From Blautia massiliensis (ex Durand et al. 2017) (GTDB lineage: Bacteria > Bacillota > Clostridia > Lachnospirales > Lachnospiraceae), in contig NZ_LN913006.1 of assembly GCF_001487165.1 (NCBI RefSeq), positions 1,443,855 to 1,507,854 on the forward strand: a stretch of 64,000 bases of DNA. Reading direction: 5' to 3'. Below the pieces are notes generated by a model, which saw nothing but the letters and a program-made list of their open reading frames with translations, did no database searches and was not told the origin of the DNA. Both the position numbers and the translations under genes were made by a program. Positions 62,385 to 64,000 of this stretch are shown here, in pieces (position 1 is the first letter of the stretch; each line of letters begins with the position of its first letter).

Positions 62385-62666
62385 TTTCCCTTTGTAGCTT
62401 GAAAACTACATACATGTTTGTGTTGATGATCGTTAATCGTTTGTTGAATCAATTTTAACCTGCGTACCGATCAGCCTTTTTTCACGGGCTCGCAGCTAAA
62501 GCTGCATCGCCTGTTTTGTAGGCTACTCCAGCGGGGGTCATCTCACGACTCCGTCGTTCGATGTCATTTGCTTCGCAAATGTCCAGTCTGTACCATAAAT
62601 GGTCCTCCACAAGCAAGCTTGTTCCGCCCCATTTCTGTTACATCCTGCCCGCTTCCTCGGCTTTTT
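62385..62666 (-). other. 23S rRNA 3' trailer without 5S rRNA
   Basis: About 280 bp between the 23S end and the terminator. It holds several small perfect hairpins (GCAGCTTTAGCTGC, CATTTGCGAAGCAAATG, CGACGGAGTCG, ACAAGCTTGCTTGT). The 5S signature (CCGAACACGGAAGTTAAG-like) is absent. No coding frame is supported. Confidence 0.65.

Positions 62667-64000
<1,334 letters not shown>

Overview
The window looks like a low-GC, spore-forming Clostridia chromosome, most likely a Blautia-type acetogen of the Lachnospiraceae. The evidence is spoIVA, a complete carbon monoxide dehydrogenase/acetyl-CoA synthase (CODH/ACS) gene set with its tetrahydrofolate branch, an electron-bifurcating [FeFe] hydrogenase, and typical Firmicutes housekeeping operons. 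The species is an inference from gene content only. No phage, transposase, integrase, CRISPR array or tRNA was seen.

Layout. 1-4.2 kb: minus-strand operon of a CorA transporter, a rhomboid-like protein, pyk and a partial lysA. 4.3-6.8 kb: aroC (plus) converging on a lactonase (minus). 6.9-14.2 kb: early tetrapyrrole/corrinoid operon hemA - precorrin-2 dehydrogenase - hemC - cobA/hemD - hemB - hemL, divergent from the cobalt chelatase cbiK. 14.4-16.6 kb: icd and a subtilase. 16.7-23.1 kb: six-gene surface operon joining an MBOAT/DHHW O-acetylation pair to secreted transglutaminase-like and SH3 proteins. 23.2-24.9 kb: a 53-residue membrane peptide and spoIVA. 25.0-31.0 kb: HydABC hydrogenase divergent from a group-B-like [FeFe] hydrogenase. 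31.0-32.2 kb: a 222-bp imperfect palindrome and a glucosaminidase. 32.2-49.3 kb: the Wood-Ljungdahl cluster, all on the minus strand, opening with a strong promoter and a histidine-rich protein. 49.5-54.9 kb: aldo/keto reductase, then a DUF512 protein, der, plsY and gpsA. 55-61.2 kb: prs, yfiH, yraN, rnhB, ylqF, a signal peptidase-like gene, rplS and map. 61.5-64.0 kb: thiT under a TPP riboswitch, then the 3' part of a 23S rRNA gene.

How the genes fit together. Hydrogenases supply reducing equivalents. Fhs, FchA, FolD and MetF take formate to methyl-THF. AcsE moves the methyl group to the corrinoid protein AcsCD, AcsV reactivates the corrinoid, and AcsA/AcsB make acetyl-CoA. Two CooC ATPases, CooT and the histidine-rich protein probably handle nickel. 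The hem/cbiK genes make the cobalt-tetrapyrrole precursor that AcsCD needs.

Points deserving most attention: a signal peptidase I homologue lacking both catalytic dyad residues; a FolD lacking the cyclohydrolase lysine; the histidine-rich leader gene of the acs operon; the O-acetylation/transglutaminase surface operon; the 222-bp palindrome inside a C-biased strand patch; a long hairpin covering the spoIVA ribosome binding site; and a yraN gene without a standard start codon.
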